A stretch of DNA of 64,000 nucleotides from NCBI RefSeq assembly GCF_965638725.1, contig NC_134975.1, positions 1,190,179-1,254,178 on the forward strand. The letters run 5' to 3'. Shown piece after piece: positions 61,901-64,000 of the stretch. The notes beneath the pieces are model-generated. The model ran no database searches and was not told where the DNA came from. It saw only the letters and a program-made list of their open reading frames with translations. Position 1 is the first letter of the stretch, and each line of letters starts with the position of its first letter. Both the position numbers and the translations under genes were made by a program. The DNA comes from Aptenodytes patagonicus. Taxonomy: Eukaryota > Chordata > Aves > Sphenisciformes > Spheniscidae.

Positions 61901-62360
61901 TGACTCAACAGCAGAGTTTCAATTAGTGATCACACTTTATTACACGCCAGAGAATCCAACGAGAAGCGACAGCAAGGCTCAGACTACCTTTTTCTATATA
62001 ATCCTCAATTTTTATGTACACTGTGAGTGGATTCCCTGCTCCGGGGAGCTGACCACAGCCTTTAAAAAGATCTGAATGTGCTTAAAAAAATAAAAATTCC
62101 ATTAAAAATAGGGTTGTGGATGGCTCCGTTAACTGCATCAGAGGAAGTACTTTACACATGAAAAATGAAACCACCTTTAGAAATATAAACTTTCTTTCAA
62201 AAAAATAAAATGTGCTTTAAAAATAAAGGGGAAATACCTCTTTGTGAAGCAGAGACTCAGGCTTCCAACCCTAATTTTTTAAAAATAGGGTAAAGTATCT
62301 TTTAAAAAATTATTTTAAAAGTAACATTTTGTTGAGCCTTTTAAAAAAAAAATCCTTATA
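61901..62360. other. AT-rich block, possible minus-strand 3' UTR
   Basis: About 450 bp is full of TTTTAAAAA-type words. On the minus strand AATAAA occurs at 61936-61941 and again at 61763-61768. If a minus-strand gene such as HDAC7 ends here, this would be its 3' UTR, but no coding exon of that gene could be recognised upstream within the window. Confidence 0.25.
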
Positions 62361-64000
62361 TTGACTTGTTTTAAAATGAGCAAAACATCAGCCCTAAGGA
62401 AAGAACAGTCATTTGAACCAAGGTCTTGGGGTTTTTCAGTGCTCGCAGTCACGACCCTGGCGGTTGTCACCAAAGACACAGAAAGTTTGGGGGGGGAAAA
62501 GGTGTTTGTTTGGGGCAAGGAGGGGCGGACCTGGAGATGTTCCGGCCCTTTGCATCGTCACGAGCCTTGGAGGAAAACCCCCAACAAACCCTGTCCCCGA
62601 GGGGTGGCCGCCCCGGCACGGCGCCGGCCGTCCCACAGCACCCCCTGCGCAGGCAGCCACGATGCCGCATGGCTTTTCTTGCCACGCCAACAAACCATCC
62701 CGCCAGCTGGGAAGTGCGAGGGACTTTTGTGGGACCCGGTGCCCGTTTTGGAGGTCCCGTTCGCCGCTTGCAATGGGATGGAGCGCGCTCATCTGGGATG
62801 CATGGGCGCGGCAACAGGGATGGCTGCAGAGGGGAACTCCTCCCTGGAGCTAAAGGAGATGTCCGCCGTCGGCTTCACGGTGGGACTCCTCTGCCTGATG
62901 TTCAGCTGTTAAAAATCAGGCAGACGGGAGCTCGGCGAGGTCCCTCCCTCCATCCTAACCGAGAAGCGGTGGGAGCACCCAGGCAGTGACGCACCCACCC
63001 AGACCTGGGCTTCAGCATCACCATGGCAGGACCTCCACCCATGGGACCCCCACCACCACCTCCTCCAGCCTCCACGCTCAGCGGACACCACTGAAAGGGG
63101 TGTTTAGGGGGGGGACCTGGGGATGAGGAGGTGCCACCCCACAGGGAGGGGGGGCCCTTCCAAGCAAGCATGTAAGTCTGCTAGAAAAAAAAAAAAATAA
63201 TGTACTTGCACGAACGCCCGCGCTTCGCCGCCACGTTATTTGGCCCCGTCTTCGGGGTTGAAACCACAAGCGACGGGTTGGCAGATGGGGCCGGCGTTTC
63301 CCGTGAGCCGTTTGGCGTATCGGCCGGGGTGACACAACAGGGGAGCGAATGCAGAGGGGCTGCTCGGGGTTTCGGCTCCAGTTTGGGGTGACCTACCACG
63401 TAGGGTGCAAAGGATGAATCACTTCTTGGCCACCCACCCCAGTCCAGGCTGGGTGAGGCTCATGAAGGTCTTGCTGGGTGCTCCTAGCCAGACCTGCCAG
63501 GCTGGAGGCTGGGAAGGGCCAGCCCTTGAATTCATGAGCTTAATTAATCACAGCTTTTTTTCCTTTGGTGTCTTGCCCTGATAGACCCAGAGGAAACCTG
63601 AAAACGTTAAATACTAAAGAAGGTAAGAAGTGAGGAAAGAGGCCACCTGCTTGGGGCATGTCCCTCTGTAACAGCTTCCACAGCTGAGCTCACGCAGTCG
63701 CAACCACAGCTTTCTCCTGGAGGAAACTGGGGCACCAACTCTCCCTCGATGTTGAGCTTTGGGCTTCCTCGGAGGCGAGGAGCGGCCGTGGGCCACGTCG
63801 CATCAGGTCTCCTCCTGCATGGCACAAGCCCAGCTGGGACACACTGGGAGAAACGGGAGCGAGGTTGGGACTGAGCAGGGAAGGGAAACTGAGACCGACG
63901 GAGGGAAAGGTGGTGGCACCGGAGGAGCCACGACATGGGGGCTGTGGGGTGCCCAGCTCAGCCGAGGGGATGGAGCAGTGTGGGGGGGGGGCAGTGGTTG
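62361..64000. other. Unassigned sequence at the right edge
   Basis: No recognised exon. A minus-strand frame of 38 codons at 62789-62905 follows a good pyrimidine tract and acceptor (CTGATTTTTAACAG) and is discussed among the findings. The remaining frames are GC-rich artefacts. Confidence 0.4.

Noticed and set aside
63607-63936. Minus-strand frame containing SAVEAVTEG, similar to VEAVTALASL of HDAC7
   Set aside because: Only five residues agree, the flanks do not match and no splice sites frame it.

Overview
The window is vertebrate nuclear DNA, most likely from a bird. It has spliced genes with canonical GT/AG junctions, CpG-island promoters, long GC-rich intergenic stretches, several minisatellites and only a few decayed CR1-type LINE remnants. 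No bacterial or viral gene is visible. The species cannot be read from the sequence.

Three protein-coding genes can be supported. (1) RAPGEF3 (EPAC1, a cAMP-activated Rap exchange factor): only its first coding exon is present, on the minus strand at 3543-3827. The rest of the gene lies beyond the left edge and the first 3.5 kb of the window is its intron 1. (2) SLC48A1 (HRG1, a heme transporter): the complete gene on the plus strand, three coding exons at 17361-17499, 28180-28347 and 30263-30399, encoding 147 residues, followed by a long 3' UTR that probably ends near 33.3 kb. (3) A single-exon Twist-family bHLH gene at 53693-54178 (161 residues), probably TWIST3.

Layout. 1-3.5 kb: RAPGEF3 intron. 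3.3-4.1 kb: CpG island and RAPGEF3 promoter, followed by a 59-bp minisatellite. 4.4-16.4 kb: the interval between the divergent RAPGEF3 and SLC48A1 genes. It holds a cluster of GATA motifs, an AT-rich island with an unidentified minus-strand open frame, a degenerate interstitial telomere repeat beside that island, and a CR1 3' fragment. 16.4-17.3 kb: an A-rich tract and a strand-asymmetric minisatellite running up to the SLC48A1 CpG island. 17.4-33.3 kb: SLC48A1. 33.3-53.2 kb: mostly plain intergenic sequence with a fossil CR1 reverse transcriptase near 41 kb and microsatellites. 53.7-54.9 kb: the Twist gene. 54.9-64 kb: no supported gene, with AT-rich blocks that could be enhancers or a 3' UTR.

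The gene order is informative. In human, RAPGEF3 (-), SLC48A1 (+), HDAC7 (-) and VDR are consecutive on 12q13. TWIST1 lies beside HDAC9 and TWIST2 beside HDAC4, in both cases tail to tail. Here a third Twist gene sits where HDAC7 should be the next neighbour, in the orientation expected for a TWIST3-HDAC7 pair. This suggests a retained member of the Twist/class IIa HDAC paralogon. HDAC7 itself is not recognised within the window.
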